From positions 1 to 39,584 of the forward strand of contig CALXHO010000017.1 of NCBI GenBank assembly GCA_944388125.1: DNA of 39,584 bases. The letters run 5' to 3'. Positions 5,437 to 13,918 of this stretch are shown one piece after another; the stretch's first letter is position 1, and every line of letters starts with the position of its first letter. The position numbers and the translations under genes are program-made. Source of the stretch: an uncultured Gemmiger sp. GTDB taxonomy: Bacteria; Bacillota; Clostridia; Oscillospirales; Ruminococcaceae. The notes beneath the pieces are model-generated. The model ran no database searches, was not told where the DNA came from, and saw only the letters and a list, made by a program, of their open reading frames with translations.

Positions 5437-7815
5437 ATGACATTAGCCGAATTATCCGTCGACCAGGACGCCCGCATCCGCACGGTGGGCGGCGAGGGAG
5501 CGCTTCGCCGTCATCTGCTGGACATGGGCCTGACGCCGGGCATTGAGGTTACGCTGCGCAAGGTTGCGCCCATGGGGGATCCCATCGAGCTGGAACTGCG
5601 CGGCTACGAGCTGACGCTGCGTCTGGACGACGCCCGCAAAATTGAAATTGAAGGGGTGCACGCCACCGACCGTGCCGCCCGCACCGAGGAGCGCCACGCA
5701 CCGGTGCCCCATCCTGGCCGCGGCGAGATCAGCCGGGCGCCCAGTTACCGCTCCCGCAAGAGCGGCGACGTGATCCCCAAGGGTCAGCCGCTGACCTTTG
5801 CCCTGGCGGGCAACCAGAACTGCGGCAAGACCACCCTGTTCAACCAGCTGACCGGCTCCAACCAGCACGTGGGCAACTTTCCCGGTGTGACGGTGGACCG
5901 CAAGGACGGCCAGATCCGCGGCCATGCCGAGGCCACCGTCACCGACCTGCCGGGCATCTATTCCCTGTCGCCCTACTCCAACGAGGAGATCGTGACCCGG
6001 GATTTTCTGCTGCAGAACAAACCCACCGGCATCATCAACATTGTGGACGCCACCAACATCGAGCGCAACCTCTACCTCACCATCCAGCTGATGGAGCTGG
6101 GCATCCCCATGGTGCTGGCCCTCAACATGATGGACGAGGTCCGCGCCAACGGCGGCACCATCATGGTCAACCAGCTGGAGGAGCTGCTGGGCATCCCGGT
6201 GGTGCCCATCTCCGCCGCCCGCAACGAGGGCATTGACGAGCTGATCGAGCACGCCATCCACGTGGCCCGGCACCGGGAGGCCCCCGGCCGCATTGATTTC
6301 TGCGACGCCGGCGACCCTGACGATCCCAGAGGCGCCGTTCATCGCTGCATCCACGCCATCGTCCACCTCATTGAGGACCATGCCCGCCGGGCCGGACTGC
6401 CCCTGCGGTTTGCCGCCACCAAACTGGTGGAGGGCGACCAGCCCATTCTGGAACAGCTGCAGCTGGACCAGAACGAGAAGGAAATGCTGGAACACACCAT
6501 CGTGGAGATGGAGCACGAGACCGGCACCGACCGGGAGGCCGCCCTGGCCGACATGCGCTTCCACTTTCTGGAAGGCCTCTGCGAACAGACCGTCGTCCGT
6601 CCCGCCGAAAGCCGGGAACATCGCCGCAGCGTGGAGCTGGACAAGATCCTGACCGGACGGTTCACCGCCATTCCCTGCTTCATCGTGATTCTGGCGCTGG
6701 TGTTCTGGCTGACCTTCGGGGTGATCGGCGCAGCATTGTCCGACCTGCTGACTCTGGGCATCGACAATTTCACCGCCCTGGTGGACGCAGGCCTTACCGC
6801 TTACGGCATCAACCCTGTGGTACATTCGCTGGTCATTGACGGCATCTTTGCCGGTGTGGGCAGCGTGCTGAGCTTTTTGCCCACCATCGTCACCCTGTTC
6901 TTCTTCCTGTCCATCCTGGAGGACACCGGCTACATGGCCCGTGTGGCCTTTGTCATGGACAAGCCCCTGCGCCGCATCGGCCTGTCGGGACGCAGCTTTG
7001 TCCCTATGCTGGTGGGCTTCGGCTGCTCGGTGCCTGCCATCATGTCCACCCGCACCCTCTCCTCCGACCGTGACCGCCGCATGACCGTCCTTCTCACCCC
7101 GTTCATGAGCTGCTCGGCCAAGCTGCCCATCTACGCCCTGTTCACGGCGGCTTTCTTCCCCCGCGGGCTGCGCCCCGTGGTGATGGTGGCGCTGTATCTC
7201 CTCGGCATCCTCTTCGGTGTGCTGTACGCCCTGGTGCTGCGCCATACCCGTTTCCGCGGCGAGCCGGTTCCCTTTGTCATGGAGCTGCCCAACTACCGTC
7301 TGCCCAGCCCCAAGAGCGTGGGCCAGCTGATCTGGGAAAAGGCCCGGGATTTTATCCAGCGCGCTTTCACCATCATCTTTGTGGCTACCGTCATCATCTG
7401 GTTCCTCCAGAGCTTCGACGCCCGCCTCAATGTGGTCACCTCCCCCGAGACCAGTCTTCTGGCCATGATCGGCGGCTGGATCGCTCCCATCTTCGCCCCC
7501 CTGGGCTTCGCCGACTGGCGGGTCTCCACCGCCCTCATCACCGGCTTCACCGCCAAGGAGAGCGTGGTCTCCACCCTGACCGTCCTGCTGGGCGGCAATA
7601 CCGGCTTGCTGAATACCCTGTTCACTCCCTTCACCGCCATGGTGTTCCTGGTGTTCACCCTGCTGTACACTCCCTGTGTGGCCGCCATCGCCGCAGCCCG
7701 CCGGGAACTGGGCTCCGCCCGCGCCGCAGCCGGGGTGGTCGTTGTCCAGTGCCTCATCGCCTGGGTGGCCGCCTTCCTTGTCCACTGTATCGGCCTGCTG
7801 ATCGGGCTGGCCTGA
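5437..7815 (+). CDS. feoB: Fused FeoA-FeoB ferrous iron transport protein
   Basis: This 792-residue inner-membrane protein imports Fe(II). Residues 1-75 form a FeoA SH3-like domain (MTLAELSVDQ..., HLLDMGLTPG). After a linker comes the FeoB G domain: G1 GNQNCGKT at 125-132, NFPGVTVD as G2, DLPG at 170-173 as G3, NMMD at 230-233 as G4, and an SAA-type G5. The membrane part carries the conserved gate segments GFGCSVPAIMSTRTL and PFMSCSAKLPIYAL and a later GFTAKESVVSTL. Separate FeoA (about 75 residues) plus FeoB (about 700) account for the full length. The ATG at 5437 follows the G-rich ribosome site; an upstream in-frame extension lacks homology. A small FeoB-associated gene follows at once. 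Regulation probably involves the upstream palindrome and hairpin leader. Confidence 0.96.
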   Translation: MTLAELSVDQDARIRTVGGEGALRRHLLDMGLTPGIEVTLRKVAPMGDPIELELRGYELTLRLDDARKIEIEGVHATDRAARTEERHAPVPHPGRGEISRAPSYRSRKSGDVIPKGQPLTFALAGNQNCGKTTLFNQLTGSNQHVGNFPGVTVDRKDGQIRGHAEATVTDLPGIYSLSPYSNEEIVTRDFLLQNKPTGIINIVDATNIERNLYLTIQLMELGIPMVLALNMMDEVRANGGTIMVNQLEELLGIPVVPISAARNEGIDELIEHAIHVARHREAPGRIDFCDAGDPDDPRGAVHRCIHAIVHLIEDHARRAGLPLRFAATKLVEGDQPILEQLQLDQNEKEMLEHTIVEMEHETGTDREAALADMRFHFLEGLCEQTVVRPAESREHRRSVELDKILTGRFTAIPCFIVILALVFWLTFGVIGAALSDLLTLGIDNFTALVDAGLTAYGINPVVHSLVIDGIFAGVGSVLSFLPTIVTLFFFLSILEDTGYMARVAFVMDKPLRRIGLSGRSFVPMLVGFGCSVPAIMSTRTLSSDRDRRMTVLLTPFMSCSAKLPIYALFTAAFFPRGLRPVVMVALYLLGILFGVLYALVLRHTRFRGEPVPFVMELPNYRLPSPKSVGQLIWEKARDFIQRAFTIIFVATVIIWFLQSFDARLNVVTSPETSLLAMIGGWIAPIFAPLGFADWRVSTALITGFTAKESVVSTLTVLLGGNTGLLNTLFTPFTAMVFLVFTLLYTPCVAAIAAARRELGSARAAAGVVVVQCLIAWVAAFLVHCIGLLIGLA

Positions 7816-7843
7816 TTTTCTCACCAAACAGGAGTTTCTCATC

Positions 7844-8020
7844 ATGAATCTGCAAAGTTTTATCGTCCTTGTCATCATCTTTGTTCTTCTGGGCCTGGCC
7901 GTGGCTTTCATCGCCAAAAACGGCGGCTGGCAGGGCGGCTGCAGCGGTCACTGCGCCAGCTGCCAGCAGCGCTGCGCCCAGCAGAACAAAAAGACCGATG
8001 CGGACAGCCAGTCCAAGTGA
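7844..8020 (+). CDS. FeoB-associated Cys-rich small membrane protein
   Basis: This 58-residue protein has one N-terminal transmembrane helix (FIVLVIIFVLLGLAVAFIA, about residues 6-24). A short Gly/Cys tail follows with the pattern GGCSGHCASCQQRC, then a charged end. That matches the FeoB-associated Cys-rich membrane proteins found after feoB in Firmicutes, thought to assist Feo-mediated iron uptake, perhaps by handling Fe(II) through the thiols. AGGAG lies 9 bases upstream of the ATG. It starts 28 bases after the feoB stop and ends before the shared terminator at 8064-8111, so the two form one operon. Confidence 0.88.
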   Translation: MNLQSFIVLVIIFVLLGLAVAFIAKNGGWQGGCSGHCASCQQRCAQQNKKTDADSQSK

Positions 8021-8063
8021 TCCTGCAGTCTGACCGCTGAGCAATCCGTACTATGTCATCCTT

Positions 8064-8111
8064 TGCCGCGTGTTCCTGCCTTCCGGCGGGGGTACGCGGC
8101 ATTTGCTTTTT
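8064..8111 (+). terminator. Intrinsic terminator of the feoAB operon
   Basis: A continuous 17-bp helix including G-U pairs (8064-8080 with 8085-8101) closes on a TTCC tetraloop and is followed by TTTGCTTTTT. Confidence 0.92.
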
Positions 8112-8246
8112 GCCCTGGTGCGAGGAGAGGGATTTATTTCCTGCCGTCCGGACGGCATTTTCACCGAATACCAGGGTATCCTGCCGTACAATGGGGGCAT
8201 TGCCCTTCCGCACGCAAAATCCACCCAATTCTTCCCCTGTCTGCGG

Positions 8247-8275
8247 TTGCGAAACGGCCCCCGAACAGGTATACT
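8247..8275 (+). promoter_or_regulatory. Sigma-A promoter for the PPK2-glycosyltransferase operon
   Basis: TTGCGA, a 17-base spacer and TATACT. The start would lie near 8282, about 30 bases before the PPK2 ATG. No other clear promoter appears before the terminator at 19432, so this may drive about 11 kb. Confidence 0.75.
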
Positions 8276-8312
8276 GATTATGGGCTTTTGCAGCCCCGTG
8301 GGAGGACACACA

Positions 8313-9188
8313 ATGAACGCCGAAGCATTTTGTTTTGATGGTTCCACACCCTGTGATCTTGACCGCCTGCCTACCGGCGCCGGAAAATACCGCGGCTGCA
8401 AGGCCGACTTTGCTCCCCGCACCGCCGCCAATCTCAAACAGATGGAGGCCCTGCAGGACGCCCTCTACGCCGACGGGCGGGAGGGGCTGATCATTCTGCT
8501 GCAGGCTCTGGATGCCGCCGGCAAGGACGGCACCGTCAAGCACGTCATGGGCGGGCTGAATCCCCAGGGCGTGGAGGTGCACAACTTCAAGCAGCCCACG
8601 GCGGAGGATCTGCGCCACGACTATCTGTGGCGGGTCAACCGTTGCCTGCCTCCCCGCGGCAGCATTGCCATCTTCAACCGCAGCTACTACGAGGATGTGC
8701 TGGTGGTGCGCATGCACGAGCTCTTCCGGGGCTACCGCATGGCCGACCGGGTGCTCCGGGATTCCGACAAAGAATTTTTTGAAAAGCGCTACCGCCAGAT
8801 CCGCGACTACGAGGAATATCTGTATGAAAACAGTTTCCGGGTAGTCAAGATCTTTCTGCACCTGTCCAAGAAGGAACAGAAAAAGCGGTTTCTCGAGCGC
8901 ATTGACGTGCCGGAGAAGAACTGGAAGTTTTCCCCCGACGACATCAAGGAACGGGGCCGCTTTGACGAGTACAACAAACTGTACGAGCAGGTCATCAACG
9001 CCACGGCCAGCCGCCACAGTCCGTGGTACGTCCTGCCCGCCGACCAGAAATGGTATACCCGGTATCTGGTCTCCGAGATCGTGGTGGATGCACTCAAACA
9101 GTGCAGCCCGCACTACCCGGTTTTGTCGGATGGCGACCGTGCCCGCCTGGCCGAAAGCCGCACGCTGCTCATGAACGAACCCGACTGA
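8313..9188 (+). CDS. PPK2-family polyphosphate:nucleotide phosphotransferase
   Basis: This 291-residue cytoplasmic enzyme transfers phosphate between polyphosphate and nucleotides. The Walker A-like loop QALDAAGKDGTVKHV is at residues 64-78 with GKDG at 70-73. The Walker B-like strand IAIFNRSYYEDVLVVR is at 118-133. The lid region includes the Lys/Arg-rich segment KKEQKKRFLERID and then KERGRFDEY. Length and these motifs fit the one-domain PPK2 group; the preferred nucleotide (AMP, ADP, GDP or CDP) cannot be assigned from sequence. The ATG at 8313 has GGGAGGA 6-7 bases upstream. The next gene starts 25 bases after the stop, so it probably shares a transcript with the glycosyltransferases and might help regenerate nucleotides during glycan assembly (inference). 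Confidence 0.92.
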   Translation: MNAEAFCFDGSTPCDLDRLPTGAGKYRGCKADFAPRTAANLKQMEALQDALYADGREGLIILLQALDAAGKDGTVKHVMGGLNPQGVEVHNFKQPTAEDLRHDYLWRVNRCLPPRGSIAIFNRSYYEDVLVVRMHELFRGYRMADRVLRDSDKEFFEKRYRQIRDYEEYLYENSFRVVKIFLHLSKKEQKKRFLERIDVPEKNWKFSPDDIKERGRFDEYNKLYEQVINATASRHSPWYVLPADQKWYTRYLVSEIVVDALKQCSPHYPVLSDGDRARLAESRTLLMNEPD

Positions 9189-9213
9189 CCCCACACGAAA
9201 GCGAGGGATGCGC

Positions 9214-10323
9214 ATGGCCCCCATCCGGGTCCTGCAGATCATGCCGGCCATGGACGCCGGCGGCATGGAGACCTTCGTCATGAACGTCTACCGCGCCATA
9301 GACCGCACCAAGGTGCAGTTCGATTTTCTCTACCACTATGACAAGACCTGCTTCTACGACGAGGAGATTGCCGCACTGGGCGGGCGGATCCTCAAGCTGA
9401 CCGTCCGCCAGGACAACAATCTGCCCCGCTATCTTCGCGCTCTGGATTCTCTGTTTGTCGAAAATCCCCAGTACCGCATCATCCACGGCCATTACAGCGG
9501 GTTCGGCATGTTTTACAACCGTGCCGCCAAACGCCGGGGGGTCCCGGTGCGGGTGGGGCACAGCCACAACACCGCCTACGAGCCCAATCTGGTGGGGACC
9601 CTTGACCGGCTGATGAGCAGCCGGTTCGATCATCTGCTCACCGACCGGTTCGCCTGCAGCCAGAAGGCCGGGGAGATGCTGTTCGGGCATCATCCCTTCA
9701 CTGTGCTGCCCAACGGCATCCCGGTGGATGCCTTTGCCCACCCCGCCCCCGGTGCACGGGCTGCCCTGCGGGCTGAATTCGGCGTGGCGGAGAACGCTCC
9801 CCTGCTGGGGCATGTGGGACGCTTTTCCGCCCAGAAAAACCACAGCGGGCTGCTGGATATCTTTGCCGAAGTCCATCGCCGCCGCCCCGACGCCCGTCTT
9901 TTGCTTTTGGGCACCGGCACCCTGGAGGCCGACGCCCGCGCCAAGGCCAAGGCCCTGGGGCTTGAGGATGCCGTCATCTTTGCGGGGGTGCGCAGCGACA
10001 CCGCCGCCTGCTACGCCGCCATGGATGCCTTTTTGCTGCCCAGCCTGTTTGAGGGGCTGCCCGTGGTCCTGGTAGAGGCCCAGACGGCCGGGCTCCCCTG
10101 CTTTGTTTCGGATACCGTTGACCGGGGTGCGGCCTTTGCGGACGGCGTACACTTTCTTTCTCTGAACTCTCCTGCCGCATGGGCGGACGCCCTGTGCAGT
10201 GCGCCCCTGCGCCGCAACCCCGATGCCCTGGCCCAGGCCCGCGCCGCCGGGTACGACGTGCGGACCTCCGCCCAGCGGCTGCAGGAATTCTATCTCCGGC
10301 GGTATGCCGAGGTGGAAGCATGA
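9214..10323 (+). CDS. GT4 family glycosyltransferase
   Basis: This 369-residue GT-B fold retaining glycosyltransferase opens with VLQIMPAMDAGGMETFVMNV, the acceptor-side Gly-rich loop typical of EpsF/CapM-like enzymes. The C-terminal donor domain shows GHVGRFSAQKNH, then LLLGTGTLE, and the EX7E motif in SLFEGLPVVLVEAQTAGLP. It would transfer a nucleotide-activated sugar to a lipid-linked glycan at the inner face of the membrane. I placed the start at the ATG at 9214, six bases after GAGGG; the ATG at 9208 touches that site directly. The stop overlaps the next start (ATGA). Donor and acceptor are unknown. Confidence 0.9.
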   Translation: MAPIRVLQIMPAMDAGGMETFVMNVYRAIDRTKVQFDFLYHYDKTCFYDEEIAALGGRILKLTVRQDNNLPRYLRALDSLFVENPQYRIIHGHYSGFGMFYNRAAKRRGVPVRVGHSHNTAYEPNLVGTLDRLMSSRFDHLLTDRFACSQKAGEMLFGHHPFTVLPNGIPVDAFAHPAPGARAALRAEFGVAENAPLLGHVGRFSAQKNHSGLLDIFAEVHRRRPDARLLLLGTGTLEADARAKAKALGLEDAVIFAGVRSDTAACYAAMDAFLLPSLFEGLPVVLVEAQTAGLPCFVSDTVDRGAAFADGVHFLSLNSPAAWADALCSAPLRRNPDALAQARAAGYDVRTSAQRLQEFYLRRYAEVEA

Positions 10324-11300
10324 GGGCGGCGCGCATCGGCGTGGTGGTGCCGGTCTACAACGCGGCGGAATATCTGCCGCTGTGCCTCGACTCCATCGCC
10401 GCCCAGAGCTTTGCCCGGTTCTGCTGCGTCCTGGCCGACGACGGCTCTACCGACGGTTCGGGAGATATCTGCGATACATACGCCCGGCGGGACCCCCGTT
10501 TTTCCGTACTGCACCTTCCAAACGGCGGTGCGGCAGCTGCCCGTGCCGCCGGTGTGCGGGCGATCTCCTGCGAGTACATCGCCTTCTGCGACGCCGACGA
10601 CCTGCTGCATCCCCGGTTTTTGCAGACACTGCTGCATGCCGCCGAACAAAGTGGCCTGCCCATCGCCTGCTGCCGGTACGACACCTTCACCGAGGCGCCG
10701 TCCCTCAATGCGGCCCCGCCGGAGACTTTCACCGAGCTGGAGGACCCCCATCATCTGGAAGCCCTCCTCCACGATCACCGGGTGGATTACAGCCTGTGCA
10801 ACAAGCTGTATGACGCCAATCTGATGCAGCCGGAGTTTCTCGACAACGGTCTGGCTCACAACGAAGATCTCCTGGCCAACTGGAAGGCCTTCTGTCTGGC
10901 ACCGGGTATGGCATTCTGCGATTTTGCGGGCTACCACTACCGCCAGCATTCCGCCTCGGCCAGTCACCATACCCTGACGGTGAAAGAGCTGGAGGACCAC
11001 CGCGCCGCCGCTGCCGCCATCCTGGACCAGGCTCCTGACGCACTGCGGCAAAGCGCCGGGGCATTCTACTACGAAAAACTCACCTATCTGGTCACCCGCA
11101 TCCTCCGCCTGCCCGCGGATGCTGCCCTTGACCCGATTTTGCACCAGCTCACCGACGAGCTGCGCCGGGGTGAGCACGACCCGCTGCTGGGTGCCAATCC
11201 CATCCTGCCCCCTGCGGTGCGGATCGCCTCCCGCGCCGCTGTGCATGCGCCTTGGCTGCTGCGGGCGGTCTGCCGCCTTGTGCTGCATGACCGCGCCTAA
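10320..11300 (+). CDS. GT2 family glycosyltransferase
   Basis: This 326-residue GT-A fold inverting glycosyltransferase has the N-terminal strand IGVVVPVYNAAEYLPLCLDS, a nucleotide-binding DDGS at 40-43 and the metal-binding DADD at 91-94. The usual SAARNAG helix is diverged to AAARAAG. A later CNKLYDA and HNEDLLANW match the acceptor-side pattern shared by the other GT2 genes of the cluster (N-K-L-(Y/F) followed by an E-D pair). It starts at the ATG overlapping the stop of the previous gene (ATGA), which implies translational coupling. Substrate unknown. Confidence 0.9.
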   Translation: MRAARIGVVVPVYNAAEYLPLCLDSIAAQSFARFCCVLADDGSTDGSGDICDTYARRDPRFSVLHLPNGGAAAARAAGVRAISCEYIAFCDADDLLHPRFLQTLLHAAEQSGLPIACCRYDTFTEAPSLNAAPPETFTELEDPHHLEALLHDHRVDYSLCNKLYDANLMQPEFLDNGLAHNEDLLANWKAFCLAPGMAFCDFAGYHYRQHSASASHHTLTVKELEDHRAAAAAILDQAPDALRQSAGAFYYEKLTYLVTRILRLPADAALDPILHQLTDELRRGEHDPLLGANPILPPAVRIASRAAVHAPWLLRAVCRLVLHDRA

Positions 11301-11353
11301 TCTTTCCCTTTGACTTTCCGTGCTTGCCGTATTGCTGAAAAAGGAGCTTTTTG

Positions 11354-12604
11354 ATGCGCTTTTTATTGATTGTTGACAGTGTGGAATCGCCCCAGGCCGT
11401 CAACCCCGAACTGGGACGGCGGCTGGCTGCCGAACTTGCTGAGCAGGGGCATCAGGTCCATCTGCTGGAGCTGTGGGACGGGGAGACGCCGCCCCCCGCC
11501 CCCGCCGGTGCCGGCACCCCCAACGGCGTGGTGCTGCACGACCTGGCCTTTGCCGATGAGCGGATGATGAACCGCGCTCTGGAAAACGGTTCCCGCCAGG
11601 GCAGCCCCATCCCGGTGCGGCTGGCCCGGCTGGCCCGCCATCCTGCCGCTGTGGAAGCTGCCTTCCGCCAGCTGGTGCTGCGCCGTCCCCGCCGCCAGGA
11701 GGATACCCGCCGGGAGATCGAGCGTCTGGACGCTATCTATCATTTTGATTTTGTCACCGCCGTGGCCGCCCCCTACCGTGCCGCCTTCGCCCTGGAGGAG
11801 GCCAGCATCGTGGGCAAAAAGGTCCTGTGGCTCATGGACCCCTACGCCGCCAACCGGACCTACCAGGCCCCCGGCGGCTGGGCCCGGGAACTGCAGCTGC
11901 TGCGCTCGGCCCACACGTTGTTCGTCACCCGCCAGGCCATGTCCGACTACGAAAGCGGCCCGCTGGCCCCCTGCCGGGACAAGGCTTTTGAGCTGGCCTT
12001 TCCCGCACTGGTGCCGCCCCAGGCGGAGATCTACGATCCCAGCCGCGGTACCGGCCCCATGGACTGCGTTTTCTGCGGCACACTCTATCCGGGCATCCGT
12101 ACCCCGGATTTTGCCCTGGAACTGTTTGCCAAGCTCAACAGTCCCGATGTCCGCCTGACCATGGTGGGCCGCGGCTGGGAATCCTTTGCTTCCCAGGCCG
12201 ACGCCGCCCGCAAGGTTCTGGGCGGACGGGCGCAGCTGTCCGGGCCGGTCTCCGCCACCCGGGCCCGTACCCTCACCGCCGGGGCCGACATCCTCCTGAA
12301 TCTGGGCAATGCCGTCAGCAACCAGATTCCCAGCAAACTGTTTGAATATTTCGGCACCGGCAAACCGATTCTGCATCTCTCCCCCCGGGCGGATGACGCG
12401 GTGCTGCCCTATCTCCAGCGCTACCCGCTGGCCCTTGTCCTGTCCGAGCAAGAGGGCGCCACCCCCGACGTACTGGCCCGGCTGAACGCCTGGCTGCGGG
12501 AGATGCGCGGCCAGTCCTTCTCCTACGAGAAAGCGGCCGGGCTTTTCCCTGAATACACCCCGGCCGCCGTGGCAAAGCGGTTTGTTGAAGTCATCACCCG
12601 GTAA
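11354..12604 (+). CDS. GT-B fold glycosyltransferase, diverged GT4-like
   Basis: This 416-residue protein has the two-domain GT-B layout. An N-terminal LLIVDSVESP strand and a long variable acceptor domain are followed by a C-terminal Rossmann domain with DCVFCGTLYPGIR, LTMVGRGWESF and ADILLNLGNAVSNQIPSKLF. The EX7E motif is incomplete: the first Glu position falls in NAVSNQIPS and only the second Glu, in KLFEYFGTGKP, is kept, a pattern seen in a subset of GT-B enzymes. AAGGAG sits 7 bases before the ATG at 11354; an in-frame TTG just upstream is less likely. The gene sits 53 bases after the previous one, inside the same presumed operon. Substrate unknown. Confidence 0.82.
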   Translation: MRFLLIVDSVESPQAVNPELGRRLAAELAEQGHQVHLLELWDGETPPPAPAGAGTPNGVVLHDLAFADERMMNRALENGSRQGSPIPVRLARLARHPAAVEAAFRQLVLRRPRRQEDTRREIERLDAIYHFDFVTAVAAPYRAAFALEEASIVGKKVLWLMDPYAANRTYQAPGGWARELQLLRSAHTLFVTRQAMSDYESGPLAPCRDKAFELAFPALVPPQAEIYDPSRGTGPMDCVFCGTLYPGIRTPDFALELFAKLNSPDVRLTMVGRGWESFASQADAARKVLGGRAQLSGPVSATRARTLTAGADILLNLGNAVSNQIPSKLFEYFGTGKPILHLSPRADDAVLPYLQRYPLALVLSEQEGATPDVLARLNAWLREMRGQSFSYEKAAGLFPEYTPAAVAKRFVEVITR

Positions 12605-12631
12605 TTGCTGCCGGAGAGAAAGGAGCCTCCC

Positions 12632-13918
12632 ATGCCCAGAATCTTATGGCTGGTCAGCATCACCCTGCCCGAGGCCGCCGCGGCCTGCGGGCTTTCCGCT
12701 GCCGAGGTGGGCGGCGGCTGGCTGACCGGCATGCTGGACGCTCTGGCTCCCGCCGCCGACCTGACGGTATGCAGTCTGGACGCCCGGGTCAAGGCCCCCG
12801 TGCACGGCAGCGCGGGCGGCGCCCACTTTGTGGTGCTGCCCCCGGACTCGGGGTTTGACGACCTGCTGGGCGGCGGCTTTGACCTTGTCCACATCTGGGG
12901 CACCGAGTACGAGGCGGCCGCCCAAATGCAGGCAGCCGCAGCCCGCCGGGGTCTGCCGGTCCTGGTGGGGATCCAGGGCGTCATGAGAGACTGCGCCGCC
13001 CATCTGTGCGACGGGGTCCCCCGGAAGTATCTGCATTCCAACGCCATCCAGCGGGCCATCGACCGGGTGGTGCCGGGCGCCCTGCTGGACGGCATGCAGA
13101 AGCGTTTTGACGCCCTGGCCCGAAGTGAAGCCAATCTGCTGTCCGGCGCCAAATATGTGACCGGACGCACCACCTTTGACCGCCGCGCTGTGGCTGAGCT
13201 GGCCCCCGGCGCCCGGTACTACCGCTGCAACGAGACGCTGCGCCCCGCCTTTGTCCACAGCAAAGAGCTGTGGCACGCCCGGGAATTCGGCCGCGGCCCG
13301 GTACTGCTCATGAGCCAGGGCAACTACCCCCTCAAGAACCTGCACACCGTTCTGCGGGCTCTGCCCGCTGTGCTGCGGCGCTGGCCCGGCACGGTGCTGC
13401 GGGTGACCGGGTGGCCGCCGCTGGACAAAGGCCCCTTACTGCGTCCGGTCATCGACTGGATGTTCCCCTACCAGAGCTACTGCAAGCATCTGATCCGGGA
13501 AAACGGCCTGGACGGGCATGTGGTCTACACCGGTCCCCTGCCCGCCGAAAAAATGCGGCAGGCTTTTCTGGATGCCGACCTCTTCCTGCTGCCCTCTTAC
13601 AGTGAGAACAGCCCCAACAGTCTGGGGGAAGCCATGCTGCTGGGAATGCCCTGCGTAGCGGCCGCAGCGGGCGGCATCCCCGACATGGCGGGCGGCGGCG
13701 CCGATGCTGTGCTGTACAGCCCGCCGGGAGATGCCGATGCCCTGGCGGAGGCGATCACTTCGGTGCTGGCCCGCCCCGACCATGGTGCAGCCATAGGCCG
13801 CACGGCACGGGAGCATGCCCGCGTCACCCACGACCCTGTCGCCAATGCCGCCCGCATGCTGGAAATCTACGACGCCATTCTCAAGGCGGAAAAGGAGTTC
13901 CCAAATGTCAACGCCTGA
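12632..13918 (+). CDS. GT4 family glycosyltransferase
   Basis: This 428-residue GT-B glycosyltransferase has the N-terminal strand ILWLVSITLPEAAAACG and a Gly-rich loop at VGGGWLTGMLDAL. The HIWGTEYEAA segment fits acceptor-domain contacts. In the donor domain LLMSQGNYPLKNLH replaces the usual GR-x-x-x-K-G loop, and the EX7E motif is present in SYSENSPNSLGEAMLLGMP. AAAGGAG lies six bases upstream of the ATG at 12632. Its 3' end overlaps the next gene by 14 bases. It is part of the cytoplasmic assembly of a surface glycan; donor and linkage are unknown. Confidence 0.9.
   Translation: MPRILWLVSITLPEAAAACGLSAAEVGGGWLTGMLDALAPAADLTVCSLDARVKAPVHGSAGGAHFVVLPPDSGFDDLLGGGFDLVHIWGTEYEAAAQMQAAAARRGLPVLVGIQGVMRDCAAHLCDGVPRKYLHSNAIQRAIDRVVPGALLDGMQKRFDALARSEANLLSGAKYVTGRTTFDRRAVAELAPGARYYRCNETLRPAFVHSKELWHAREFGRGPVLLMSQGNYPLKNLHTVLRALPAVLRRWPGTVLRVTGWPPLDKGPLLRPVIDWMFPYQSYCKHLIRENGLDGHVVYTGPLPAEKMRQAFLDADLFLLPSYSENSPNSLGEAMLLGMPCVAAAAGGIPDMAGGGADAVLYSPPGDADALAEAITSVLARPDHGAAIGRTAREHARVTHDPVANAARMLEIYDAILKAEKEFPNVNA

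Noticed and set aside
5452-7917. Very long open frame on the minus strand opposite feoAB
   Set aside because: It is a GC-rich antisense shadow: a His/Gly/Gln-rich translation with no domain pattern, while the plus strand encodes clear FeoA and FeoB motifs.
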